DNA from: an uncultured Alphaproteobacteria bacterium
Lineage (GTDB): Bacteria > Pseudomonadota > Alphaproteobacteria > RF32 > CAG-239
DNA length: 64,000 nucleotides
Reading direction: 5' to 3'
NCBI GenBank assembly: GCA_944393685.1
Contig: CALYAW010000008.1
Location: forward strand, 1 to 64,000
The position numbers and the translations under genes are program-made. Shown in pieces: positions 1-7,460 of this stretch. Position 1 is the stretch's first letter; every line of letters starts with the position of its first letter. The notes below the pieces were generated by a model, which saw nothing but the letters and a program-made list of their open reading frames with translations, did no database searches and was not told where the DNA came from.

Positions 1-117
1 AGCCTAGATTCCTGAGGGAAAGCCCTCCCCCGTGAGGACAAGCTTTGCGCCGTCTGAACGGAAAGCATACAAAAAAAAGACCGCTCTAAAGAACGGTCTT
101 TTATTGGTAGCGAGGGA
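1..117. repeat. Direct repeat copy 1 (tRNA-Met 3' flank)
   Basis: This segment is a near-perfect copy of 204-319; the only difference I see is one extra A in an A-run. It ends with 13 bases (105-117) equal to the 3' end of the tRNA-Met gene including CCA, and then diverges. It therefore carries the tRNA's terminator and downstream flank but only a stub of the tRNA. It may be the scar of a tandem tRNA duplication followed by a deletion, or of an old integration at the tRNA. Confidence 0.85.
71..103 (-). terminator. Orphan copy of the tRNA-Met terminator
   Basis: The hairpin AAGACCG/CGGTCTT has a T-run when read on the minus strand. It is the repeat-1 copy of the terminator at 274-304 and follows only a 13-nt tRNA stub, so it probably has no gene of its own inside this window. 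Confidence 0.6.
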
Positions 118-125
118 TTGCTAAG

Positions 126-155
126 TAATAAATGTCGATGCTCCGACATTTATTA
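126..155. other. 12-bp perfect hairpin between the repeats
   Basis: An inverted repeat (TAATAAATGTCG, 6-nt loop, CGACATTTATTA) lies between the two flank copies. It has no T-run of terminator type and no gene next to it. Role unknown. Confidence 0.5.
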
Positions 156-203
156 TCTGCAAAATCTCAGAAAATCTTGGCGAGCTAAAAACTCAACAAA
201 GCG

Positions 204-319
204 AGCCTAGATTCCTGAGGGAAAGCCCTCCCCCGTGAGGACAAGCTTTGCGCCGTCTGAACGGAAAGCATACAAAAAAAGACCGCTCTAAAGAACGGTC
301 TTTTATTGGTAGCGAGGGA
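204..319. repeat. Direct repeat copy 2 (tRNA-Met 3' flank)
   Basis: This is the second copy of the 1-117 repeat, one base shorter. Here its right end (307-319) is the 3' end of a complete tRNA-Met, so this is the parental copy. Confidence 0.85.
274..304 (-). terminator. tRNA-Met intrinsic terminator
   Basis: Read on the minus strand, the hairpin GACCGTTC...GAGCGGTC is followed by seven T residues directly downstream of the tRNA 3' end. Confidence 0.8.
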
Positions 320-382
320 GGGATTCGAACCCACGACACAAGGATTATGATTCCTCCGCTCTACCGACTGAGCTACCCCGCC
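307..382 (-). tRNA. tRNA-Met (anticodon CAT)
   Basis: A 76-nt cloverleaf with encoded CCA. The D arm (GCTC/GAGC), the anticodon stem GAGGA/TCCTT with loop ATCATAA (anticodon CAT) and the T loop TTCGAAT are all visible. The acceptor stem has two G-U pairs, including G1-U72, and the T stem has one T-T mismatch. The absence of the initiator C1-A72 mismatch argues for an elongator tRNA-Met. A lysidine-modified tRNA-Ile with a CAT anticodon cannot be excluded by reading alone. Confidence 0.93.
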
Positions 383-504
383 ATCAAAATTCTCGTATTT
401 AATAATCTGTCTTACACCGTTTGTCAATAACTTTTTTTCACAATATTGAAAGCTCGTTTTGACTGTTTATATATAAAACGTTTTCAGCATTAAAGGAGAT
501 TATC

Positions 505-870
505 ATGAATAAAATTTTATTTTTTGGTTTGATTGCTGCTGCTTTTTTGGGTGTATATTCAGCCGGTATGGCACAAAATGACAATACAAACAGTAGCGAC
601 AACGAACAATTAACAATTACCACAATCAATCAAATTGGCAATTTTGCGGAAGGAGAGACTGTAACGTTACAAGGTAATTTAACACAAGACCTCGGTAATA
701 ATATGTACATTTTCACAGACGACACAGGAAACATCAATGCCATTATTGAAGCCGGAGACTGGAACAAAACAACATTTAACCCCGACACACTTATTCTAGT
801 TACAGGCCAAATTGATAAGAACGGTGACATAACGCAACTGGATGTAACCGAGATTCAAGAAGCACAATAA
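505..870 (+). CDS. YgiW/YdeI-type periplasmic OB-fold stress protein
   Basis: This 121-residue protein has a Sec signal peptide of about 23 residues ending at an AxA-like site (SAGMAQ). The rest looks like one bacterial OB-fold domain of the YgiW/YdeI family: the stretches GETVTLQGNL, MYIFTDDTGNINAII and ILVTGQIDKNG match the family's strand pattern. Members are small periplasmic proteins linked to stress tolerance; the ligand is generally unclear. The ATG at 505 follows a strong AAAGGAG site. It stands alone, with a terminator downstream, between tRNA-Met and motA. Confidence 0.8.
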   Translation: MNKILFFGLIAAAFLGVYSAGMAQNDNTNSSDNEQLTITTINQIGNFAEGETVTLQGNLTQDLGNNMYIFTDDTGNINAIIEAGDWNKTTFNPDTLILVTGQIDKNGDITQLDVTEIQEAQ

Positions 871-887
871 CATTTTAGTTTTCAGCA

Positions 888-920
888 AGGCTTCCTTCAA
901 AAAGGAAGTCTTATTTTTTT
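888..920 (+). terminator. Intrinsic terminator after the OB-fold gene
   Basis: A GGCTTCCTT...AAGGAAGTC stem is followed by a T-rich tract on the plus strand. Confidence 0.75.
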
Positions 921-999
921 ATATTTTAACCTAAAATTAAAACATCTTTATTTATAATTTAGCAAGATTTAGAATAAATTTTAGTTAGGACAGAGAATT

Positions 1000-1776
1000 A
1001 TGGAAAAGTCTACTTTTATCGGTTTTATTGGTGGTATCGCAGCAGTTGGTGTTGGTATGGCTCTTAAAGGCGCAGACCCACACGCTCTTATTAATCCGGC
1101 AGCATTCTTAATCATCTTTGCAGGAACTGCAGCAGCAATATTTAATGCCTTTCCGATGAAAGAGCTCAAAAAATTTCCAACACTATTAAAAATTATATTT
1201 TTTGGAAAAAATTTTACCTCAAAACAAGAAATTCTTGAATTGTTTGTTAGTGTTGCAAAATCAGCCAAACAAGAAGGTGTTATGGCAATTGAAAAAAGAG
1301 CCAACGAAATTTCTGATCCTTTCATCAGAGCTACCATGACCATGGTCGCTGATGGTTTCAACGGAGAATTTATCAACAGCGTTGTTGATGCGGAAATAAA
1401 ACAAATGGAAGAGCGTCATCGTTCTGGAGCACAAATATTTGCTCAATGCGGTATGTATGCTCCCACTTTGGGTGTTCTTGGAGCTGTTATAGGTTTGATT
1501 GCAGCACTGGGTAGCCTAAGCGATATAGATCAACTTGGTCATTCTATTGCCGCAGCTTTCGTTGCAACGCTTCTGGGTATTTTTACTGGTTATGTATGTT
1601 GGCACCCGTTTGCAAACAAATTAAAACAAATTAACGCCGAAGAAGTAGAAATGCGTAAAATGGTTTTGGAAGGCGCTCTAGCCTTACAAGAAGGAGCATC
1701 ATCTATTGCCATGGAAACAAGATTACAGGCTTTTATCCCGCAATCAGAACGGAAATCCCTAAGAGATAGAGAATAA
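1000..1776 (+). CDS. motA: Flagellar stator protein MotA
   Basis: This 258-residue inner-membrane protein forms, with MotB, the ion channel that powers the flagellar motor. The sequence shows the expected layout: two N-terminal hydrophobic helices (about residues 5-50), a charged cytoplasmic domain with the AKQEGVMAIEKRA stretch, and two C-terminal helices starting near GMYAPTLGVLGAVIGLIAAL. The length is normal for the family. motB follows after 11 nt and terC after a further 2 nt, so the three are probably cotranscribed. No other flagellar gene is in the window, so motility cannot be judged from here. Confidence 0.92.
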   Translation: MEKSTFIGFIGGIAAVGVGMALKGADPHALINPAAFLIIFAGTAAAIFNAFPMKELKKFPTLLKIIFFGKNFTSKQEILELFVSVAKSAKQEGVMAIEKRANEISDPFIRATMTMVADGFNGEFINSVVDAEIKQMEERHRSGAQIFAQCGMYAPTLGVLGAVIGLIAALGSLSDIDQLGHSIAAAFVATLLGIFTGYVCWHPFANKLKQINAEEVEMRKMVLEGALALQEGASSIAMETRLQAFIPQSERKSLRDRE

Positions 1777-1787
1777 GGTAAACACAC

Positions 1788-2465
1788 ATGGGAAAAATGG
1801 TTAAGAAAAAACCCGCACACCCGATGCACGAAGATCATCCTGATGAAACATGGTTAATTCCGTATTCGGATTTATTGACTTTGCTTTTAGCCCTATTTAT
1901 TGTTCTTTTTGCATCTTCAAGTCTTGATAAGAATAAAGCCGCTCAAATACAATATGCCTTAGCAGCAGCTTTCAGCAACACAACAATAGATACCTCAGAC
2001 AGCAGCATCATAAGTTTTCTAAACGATGCTAAAGATTTGCAATTAGAAGAAGACGGCGTTATTATATCATCAGATTCACAAGGTGCCACCTTAGAAATGA
2101 CCTCTATGAATCTGTTTGATAAAGGAAGCGCGAATATCAAGGCCTCGGCAATTCCTGTAATAAAGAAAATATCACGCCTTTTAGATTCGAACAAATACAA
2201 ACGTTTTCGCATTGTTGTAGAAGGTCATACCGACGATACCAGAGAATCTCAGATTGCAGAATTTCCCTCCAACTGGGAACTCTCCGGAGCACGTGCCGGA
2301 GCCGTAGTACGGACAATGCTCTCAAACGGCATGGAAGACAGCCGCTTTAAAGCTGTTGGTTTAGCAGGTATTTCCCCCGCATATCCCAACCTCAACCCAT
2401 ATGGCGAGCCGATTCCTGAAAATCGCATCAAAAACCGTCGCGTTATAATTCGTATTGAGCTGTAA
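1788..2465 (+). CDS. motB: Flagellar stator protein MotB (OmpA-like C-terminus)
   Basis: This 225-residue partner of MotA has a short basic N-terminus and a single transmembrane helix with the channel aspartate (D28 in IPYSDLLTLLLALFIVL). A linker and a peptidoglycan-binding OmpA-like domain follow; VVEGHTDD and NWELSGARAGAVVRTM are typical OmpA/MotB signatures. The linker is short, giving a compact MotB. MotB anchors the stator to the cell wall. Its role follows from family knowledge and the MotA neighbour. Confidence 0.92.
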   Translation: MGKMVKKKPAHPMHEDHPDETWLIPYSDLLTLLLALFIVLFASSSLDKNKAAQIQYALAAAFSNTTIDTSDSSIISFLNDAKDLQLEEDGVIISSDSQGATLEMTSMNLFDKGSANIKASAIPVIKKISRLLDSNKYKRFRIVVEGHTDDTRESQIAEFPSNWELSGARAGAVVRTMLSNGMEDSRFKAVGLAGISPAYPNLNPYGEPIPENRIKNRRVIIRIEL

Positions 2466-2467
2466 TA

Positions 2468-3430
2468 ATGGATCCAATCAACAATTTATTATCTCACCCG
2501 CTAATTGTATCAACACCAATAATGTGGATGATATTTGGATTAATCGTATTTACGATTTTGTTTTTGGATTTATTTGTATTTCATAAAAAATCAGAGGAAC
2601 CTTCTTTCAAAGACTCTTTAACAGCCTGTATTGGCTATATGGTCGTAGCAGCCTTATTTGGTCTTTTTGTCATCTACGAAAAAGGTTTGGATACCGGCAT
2701 GTTATTTTACACCGGATACTTGGTTGAGTTTAGTCTATCCATGGACAATATTTTTGTAATTTCCTTGGTATTTAGCAGCTTATCCATTCCCGGAAAATAT
2801 CAGCACCGAGTACTGTTTTGGGGCATCATCGGAGCAATAATCATGCGAGCTGTAATGATTCTGCTCGGAGAAAGTCTGGTAAGCAATTTCCACTGGGTAC
2901 TATATGTATTTTCTGTTTTTCTTATATACACAGGAACACATATGCTAATTATTCGGGAGCAACAAGAAGACTTAACAGAATCCCCCCTATTTCGTTTTGT
3001 CGAGCAAAGGATTCGTGTAACCAGAAAATTGCATGAAGAGCACTTTTTTGTAAAACTTCGCGGCAAGCATTATATGACGCCATTATTTTTCGCTCTAATT
3101 GTTATTGAACTAATGGATGTTATTTTTGCAGTAGATAGTATTCCAGCTATTTTTCTTATAACACAAGATTTGTTTGTAGTTTATACCAGCAATATTTTTG
3201 CAATTTTAGGTCTTCGTTCTCTTTACTTTTTGCTAGCAGCAGCGGTTAATCGTTTTATATATTTAAAACCGGCCTTGGCAATTATTTTAATATTTATAGG
3301 AAGCAAAATTTTTCTCCCTTATTTAGGAATAAGAATTGAAGCTTGGCACTCGCTACTAATAACATTTACCCTTATTGGCGGCGGAATTATATGCTCATTT
3401 CTCAAAAGCCAAAAAACAGTCCAAAACTAA
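2468..3430 (+). CDS. TerC/Alx-family integral membrane protein
   Basis: This 320-residue protein has about nine hydrophobic segments and the conserved acidic motifs of the TerC family: SLSMDNIFVISLVF in the N-terminal half and ELMDVIFAVDSIPA in the C-terminal half. Family members (TerC, Alx, MeeF/MeeY) are linked to tellurite resistance and to manganese or other metal export, often to load exported enzymes. The start lies 2 nt after the motB stop, suggesting cotranscription, although a functional link to the stator is not obvious. Confidence 0.88.
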   Translation: MDPINNLLSHPLIVSTPIMWMIFGLIVFTILFLDLFVFHKKSEEPSFKDSLTACIGYMVVAALFGLFVIYEKGLDTGMLFYTGYLVEFSLSMDNIFVISLVFSSLSIPGKYQHRVLFWGIIGAIIMRAVMILLGESLVSNFHWVLYVFSVFLIYTGTHMLIIREQQEDLTESPLFRFVEQRIRVTRKLHEEHFFVKLRGKHYMTPLFFALIVIELMDVIFAVDSIPAIFLITQDLFVVYTSNIFAILGLRSLYFLLAAAVNRFIYLKPALAIILIFIGSKIFLPYLGIRIEAWHSLLITFTLIGGGIICSFLKSQKTVQN

Positions 3431-3502
3431 TCAATTTTACTATACATTAAAAAATAAGGAGCTAATATCTAAGTATAGATAAAAAAACAAGAAGGAGCTC
3501 CT

Positions 3503-4657
3503 ATGAATTCTGCGATTTGTTTCCATAATGCTACAATTTTAACCGGTTTAAGCATTATGCGAAATTGCGCTGTCTATATTAAAGAAGGTAAAATTATAGA
3601 CGTTTACAACGAACAAAGATTCAAGAACAAAAAATTCAATCCCCACGTAAACATAATAGATGCCCAAGGAGCTTACATTCTTCCCGGATTTATTGACTCT
3701 CATATTCACGGGATTGGCGGTTTTAGTGTTGATGACTGTTCGGAAAAATCTATTCTGAGGATGTCTGATGTTCTTGCCTCTTATGGCGTTACATCTTTTA
3801 TTCCCACATGCGGAGCAGCTCCGATTGAAATTATGCTCAAAAGAATAAAAGCAATTATCAAAGCAATGGGCAAAGAAAAAGGCGCCAAGATATTAGGAAT
3901 TCATCTTGAAGGCCCCTTTTTATCACCGGAGCGAGCCGGAGGACAAACGACTGACGGCATTTATCCGGTAGACATAGACATGATGAAAAAGCTATGGAAG
4001 ACATCCAAAGGTCGCATTATAAACATGACAGTAGCTCCAGAGCTTAAAGGCATGAGAGAACTAGCCCTTGAATGCAACAAATTAGGCATTATTCTCCAAG
4101 CTGGACACACCAATGCAACCTACAACCAAATGATAGAAGGAATGCAAGCCAACATCATGCATGTCACCCATTTATTCAATGCCATGCGTCCCATGCATCA
4201 TCGAGAGCCAGGGGTTGTCGGCGCCGCTCTTATCCATCCAGAGATCTCATGTGAAATCATAGGAGACGGTATTCACGTTAACCCCAACCTTATCCAACTT
4301 CTCTTAAAGAGCAAACCCTTAAGCCAAATAGTATTAATAACAGATGCTTTCAAACTTGCAAAAACAGATTTATTGGAAGATTCTGAATTTTATCTTGATA
4401 AGTGTTTCTATCGCAAAAGAGATAACGTCATTATCGGCTCAGCCATTTCAATGTTAGACGGTTTTCGCAATCTTATTGACTATGGAGTGTCAATAGAAAA
4501 AGCAGTACGTATGGCATGCACCAACCCAGCTCAAATAATGAAGCAAAAAAACAAAGGATTACTTTTGCCTGGTTATGATGCAGATTTAATCATGTTAGAC
4601 CAAAATTTACAATTACGGCAAACAATTATAGACGGAAAATTTATTAAGGAGAATTAA
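3503..4657 (+). CDS. nagA: N-acetylglucosamine-6-phosphate deacetylase
   Basis: This 384-residue cytoplasmic amidohydrolase converts GlcNAc-6-phosphate to glucosamine-6-phosphate and acetate. Visible motifs are the metal site SHIHGIGG near residue 70, HLEGPFLSPERAGGQ with the metal-ligand Glu, AGHTNATYNQM, and THLFNAMRPMHHREPG followed by the catalytic Asp in LITDA. The ATG has a perfect AAGGAG site. nagB follows with only one base between the genes, so the pair is an operon feeding amino sugars into glycolysis. Confidence 0.95.
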   Translation: MNSAICFHNATILTGLSIMRNCAVYIKEGKIIDVYNEQRFKNKKFNPHVNIIDAQGAYILPGFIDSHIHGIGGFSVDDCSEKSILRMSDVLASYGVTSFIPTCGAAPIEIMLKRIKAIIKAMGKEKGAKILGIHLEGPFLSPERAGGQTTDGIYPVDIDMMKKLWKTSKGRIINMTVAPELKGMRELALECNKLGIILQAGHTNATYNQMIEGMQANIMHVTHLFNAMRPMHHREPGVVGAALIHPEISCEIIGDGIHVNPNLIQLLLKSKPLSQIVLITDAFKLAKTDLLEDSEFYLDKCFYRKRDNVIIGSAISMLDGFRNLIDYGVSIEKAVRMACTNPAQIMKQKNKGLLLPGYDADLIMLDQNLQLRQTIIDGKFIKEN

Positions 4658-4658
4658 A

Positions 4659-5462
4659 ATGCGTCTGATTATCCAAAACAACTACTCCGAATGCTCTAAA
4701 TGGGCTGCCAACTATGTTGCATACAAAATTAAAGCCTTCCGCCCGACGGCAAAAAAACCATTTGTTTTGGGATTAGCAACAGGCTCTTCTCCTTTAGGCA
4801 TGTATGAAGAACTTATTCAGATGTACAAGACAGGAAAGCTCTCATTTGCCAATGTTGTGACATTCAATATGGATGAATACATAGGTCTAGGCCCCAATGA
4901 TGCCCAAAGTTATTATAACTATATGTATCAAAACTTTTTCAATCACATAGATATTCCCAAAGCCAACATTCACCTTCTTAATGGTCTGACCAAAGACTAT
5001 CTCAAAGAATGTGAAAATTATGAAGATACAATTCGCCGCTATGGCAAAATACATCTACAAATCGGCGGAGTAGGATCAGACGGACACATCGCTTTTAATG
5101 AACCAGGTTCATCATTAAGTTCCCGCACACGCGTCAAAACTTTAACAACCGAAACAATTGAGGCCAACTCACGCTTTTTTGGCGGAGACATGAGCAAAGT
5201 TCCGACTACGGTTTTGACCATGGGAATAGGAACCATTATGGATGCCGAAGAAGTTTTGATAATTGCCACCGGCGATAAAAAGGCGCGTGCCATACACCAT
5301 GCGGTTGAAGGAAGCATCAACCATATGTGGCCGATAAGTATCTTGCAAATGCATCAACACGGAATTATAGTTTGCGATGAACCGGCTACAAATGAGCTAA
5401 AAGCGGACACCGTACGCTATTTCAAAGACATAGAAAATCAACTACGTCCAAAAATTAAATAA
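4659..5462 (+). CDS. nagB: Glucosamine-6-phosphate deaminase
   Basis: This 267-residue enzyme isomerises and deaminates glucosamine-6-phosphate to fructose-6-phosphate and ammonia. Diagnostic motifs are GLATGSSPLGMYEELI, the catalytic Asp in FNMDEYIGL, and GVGSDGHIAFNEPGSS carrying the Asp/His/Glu catalytic set. The length equals the usual bacterial NagB. It is cotranscribed with nagA. No nag transporter, NagC or GlmS is visible nearby. Confidence 0.96.
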   Translation: MRLIIQNNYSECSKWAANYVAYKIKAFRPTAKKPFVLGLATGSSPLGMYEELIQMYKTGKLSFANVVTFNMDEYIGLGPNDAQSYYNYMYQNFFNHIDIPKANIHLLNGLTKDYLKECENYEDTIRRYGKIHLQIGGVGSDGHIAFNEPGSSLSSRTRVKTLTTETIEANSRFFGGDMSKVPTTVLTMGIGTIMDAEEVLIIATGDKKARAIHHAVEGSINHMWPISILQMHQHGIIVCDEPATNELKADTVRYFKDIENQLRPKIK

Positions 5463-5467
5463 ATTTT

Positions 5468-5496
5468 TTGACAAACGCCGATTATGGCGCTAGATT
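5468..5496 (+). promoter_or_regulatory. Sigma70-type promoter TTGACA-17-TAGATT
   Basis: A consensus -35 TTGACA (5468-5473) and -10 TAGATT (5491-5496) are separated by 17 bp. The site lies right after the nagB stop and drives the membrane protein gene at 5531. The -35 contains the TTG codon that a longer reading frame would use as a start, which argues for the ATG at 5531. Confidence 0.75.
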
Positions 5497-5530
5497 AATT
5501 ATATCTAACCGAGACAAAAGGATTAAGGCT

Positions 5531-6367
5531 ATGTTTACGTTGATAAAAGATTCTTATAAAATGTACTTAAAGAGCTTCCCTATTATCTTGCTCTTTGCAG
5601 TTCCGTTACTTTTTCTTTCAGGAATTGCCTCATGGATAGAAAACTCCGAAATTTTAAGTAATGGAATGTTGTATTTTTATTATGCAACTTTCATTTTAAT
5701 TCCGATAATAAGTGTCGCGACAGATATTGCCTTATATCGTCGTTTTTTTGGCTTCTCGATAATTAATCCTTTCAGCAGCCTAAAGCCATTCATTATCTAT
5801 CTTGTCACACAATTGGCTCTGGGGCTGGTAGCTTCTGCCCCCATAATCCTTTTTCGCTATATATTTGACATGTTCGGTATGCCCAACCTACCGGCATTCA
5901 TTTTAGCAATCTTTCTCGACTTATTTATTGGTATTTATCTTCTGGCTCGTTTCAGCATTTTATTCCCGTTGATTGTCCAAAATAAAGTACCAAGTTTAAA
6001 AGAATTTTCGCAATACACAGCCAAACCCTATAAAGAATGGATGATGGTAGCCTTTCTTGTTTATATGCCTTACGTTATCTTTAACTATGTTATTTCCTGC
6101 CCGTTTTTAAATATTTTGGTTGTTAATCTGTTTGCTTTCGTATTTATTTGCTTTAACATTAAATATACGGAAAAATTTCGTGTTCCAACCACAAAAGCAG
6201 CAGCATCAGCACTAAAAAAAGCTCCTGTTGCACAAAATGATTCCAACAAAAAAGAAGTAAATATTATTTCTGCCAAAGCATCAACAAGAAAAATATCTTC
6301 AAAAAAGACAGGGATGTCGCGGACCAAAAGCACAACCAGCAAGTCTACGACGAAAAAGCCCAAATAA
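5531..6367 (+). CDS. Multi-pass membrane protein with basic Lys/Ser/Thr tail
   Basis: This 278-residue protein of unknown function has about five to six hydrophobic segments in the first 200 residues. It ends in a roughly 65-residue hydrophilic tail rich in Ala, Lys, Ser and Thr (KKTGMSRTKSTTSKSTTKK), which is low-complexity and probably cytoplasmic. The frame continues upstream to a TTG, but that codon sits in the promoter -35, so I chose the ATG giving MFTLIKDSYK. A strong terminator follows, making it monocistronic. Confidence 0.7.
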   Translation: MFTLIKDSYKMYLKSFPIILLFAVPLLFLSGIASWIENSEILSNGMLYFYYATFILIPIISVATDIALYRRFFGFSIINPFSSLKPFIIYLVTQLALGLVASAPIILFRYIFDMFGMPNLPAFILAIFLDLFIGIYLLARFSILFPLIVQNKVPSLKEFSQYTAKPYKEWMMVAFLVYMPYVIFNYVISCPFLNILVVNLFAFVFICFNIKYTEKFRVPTTKAAASALKKAPVAQNDSNKKEVNIISAKASTRKISSKKTGMSRTKSTTSKSTTKKPK

Positions 6368-6384
6368 CTTTTTTTAATCAAATG

Positions 6385-6420
6385 AGCAGGCTATGACAAA
6401 TTGTCATAGCCTGCTTTTTT
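6385..6420 (+). terminator. Strong intrinsic terminator
   Basis: A near-perfect 15-bp stem (AGCAGGCTATGACAA / TTGTCATAGCCTGCT) is followed by a T-run. Confidence 0.9.
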
Positions 6421-6462
6421 ATAAATAAAATTTATTTTGTCAAAGAGACGCTTGATTTGTTG

Positions 6463-6491
6463 TTGACACATTATGAAAAATGTCCGATAAT
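6463..6491 (+). promoter_or_regulatory. Promoter TTGACA-17-GATAAT
   Basis: The -35 is at 6463-6468 and the -10 at 6486-6491 with a 17-bp spacer, about 40 bp ahead of the start of the Cys-rich collar protein gene. Confidence 0.75.
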
Positions 6492-6531
6492 AAAATAAAT
6501 ATCAATTTAGCTCTTTTGAGGATGTTTCATA

Positions 6532-7320
6532 ATGTCTTATCAATCTTTATCTTATCTCTTTCTATCCTCTGCCGCCGTTTTGTTGGTCACTGCGGCAGAG
6601 ACCTCCGCTCAAACATGCACAACTGCACCTTCTTGCAGCGAGCTCGGATATACAAAATCTGCCTCACAATGTTCCGGCAAACATACTCTTAAGTGTCCTT
6701 TCGATAGTACAAAAGTTTCTTGCGAAGACAATGTTATCATCTCTTGTGATTCTCTTGGCTTTACCGACACCGTCTCCGAATGCCCAGGAGAATACGTCAA
6801 ATGCCCGACTGATGCAACCAAAGGAAAATGTATCATGGAGGCTCGTGCAGGAGATTTAAAATATTCTCTCAAAGGTCAAAATCACAATGGTTGGTTATTA
6901 TGCAACGGCTCCTATTATGACAAAACAAAATACGCGGAATTATATGCAGCCATCAGTACAAAATTTGGCAGTTCCGGAAATAAATTTCGAGTTCCCTACT
7001 ATTCTAATTATTTCTTCAAGGGTGCCGCGAGTAGCTTTACCGGTTCAAATATGCCCTCAAGTTTTACAACATATCAACAGGCTGGCTTGCCCAACATAAC
7101 TGGAACCATCCATGTTGGAAGAAGCGAAAACTCTTGGGCCGGAGCTTTCAGAAAACCTCAACAAAGCGGAGGATATTCTAGTCACCACGATGCACGTGAC
7201 GGAGGATATTACACATTTGACGCTTCTCTTTCTAACTCAATTTATGGACGTTCATCCACTGTCACTCCGCAAAACTATTCCGTTAATGTCTTTATTTATG
7301 CAGGAAAAATAAAACCATAA
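6532..7320 (+). CDS. Secreted Cys-rich protein with phage tail-collar-like domain
   Basis: This 262-residue protein has a Sec signal peptide (about residues 1-26, ending SAQ). Two tandem Cys-rich modules of about 35 residues follow: C-SELGYTKSASQC-SG and C-DSLGFTDTVSEC-PG, each closed by a C-P-x-D-x-T-K-x-x-C segment. A domain like the phage tail collar / microcystin-dependent-protein fold follows from about residue 105 (GDLKYSL, NGWLLCNG, the PYYSNYFFKGA region, then STVTPQNYSVNVFIYAG). It is clearly paralogous to the protein at 20193-21404. It has its own promoter and terminator. An extracellular or surface adhesive role is inference; no phage structural genes surround it. Confidence 0.75.
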   Translation: MSYQSLSYLFLSSAAVLLVTAAETSAQTCTTAPSCSELGYTKSASQCSGKHTLKCPFDSTKVSCEDNVIISCDSLGFTDTVSECPGEYVKCPTDATKGKCIMEARAGDLKYSLKGQNHNGWLLCNGSYYDKTKYAELYAAISTKFGSSGNKFRVPYYSNYFFKGAASSFTGSNMPSSFTTYQQAGLPNITGTIHVGRSENSWAGAFRKPQQSGGYSSHHDARDGGYYTFDASLSNSIYGRSSTVTPQNYSVNVFIYAGKIKP

Positions 7321-7342
7321 ATTAAAATTATATACTCAACTA

Positions 7343-7370
7343 AAAAAAGCCTGTCAAAACAGGCTTTTTT
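7343..7370 (+). terminator. Intrinsic terminator
   Basis: The stem AAAAAAGCCTGT/ACAGGCTTTTTT is symmetrical, so it can work in both directions. It lies 22 bases after the collar protein gene. Confidence 0.85.
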
Positions 7371-7411
7371 TATTCTATAACAGAGATAAAACATAAAATA
7401 TATCCACCTAA

Positions 7412-7449
7412 AAAAGAAATACCACCTGTTTCCAGATGGTATTTCTTTT
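7412..7449 (-). terminator. Terminator of the pheST operon
   Basis: The stem AAAAGAAATACCA/TGGTATTTCTTTT lies just downstream of pheT on the minus strand. Confidence 0.8.
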
Positions 7450-7460
7450 AAGAAAAAAAA

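Noticed and set aside
185-430. Two ORFs across the tRNA-Met region on both strands
   Set aside because: They read through the tRNA and its terminator; the GGIRTHDT-type peptide is a well-known artefact of tRNA sequence.
6532-7320. Prophage tail gene
   Set aside because: The collar-like domain is attached to a signal peptide and Cys-rich modules, and no other phage genes are nearby.
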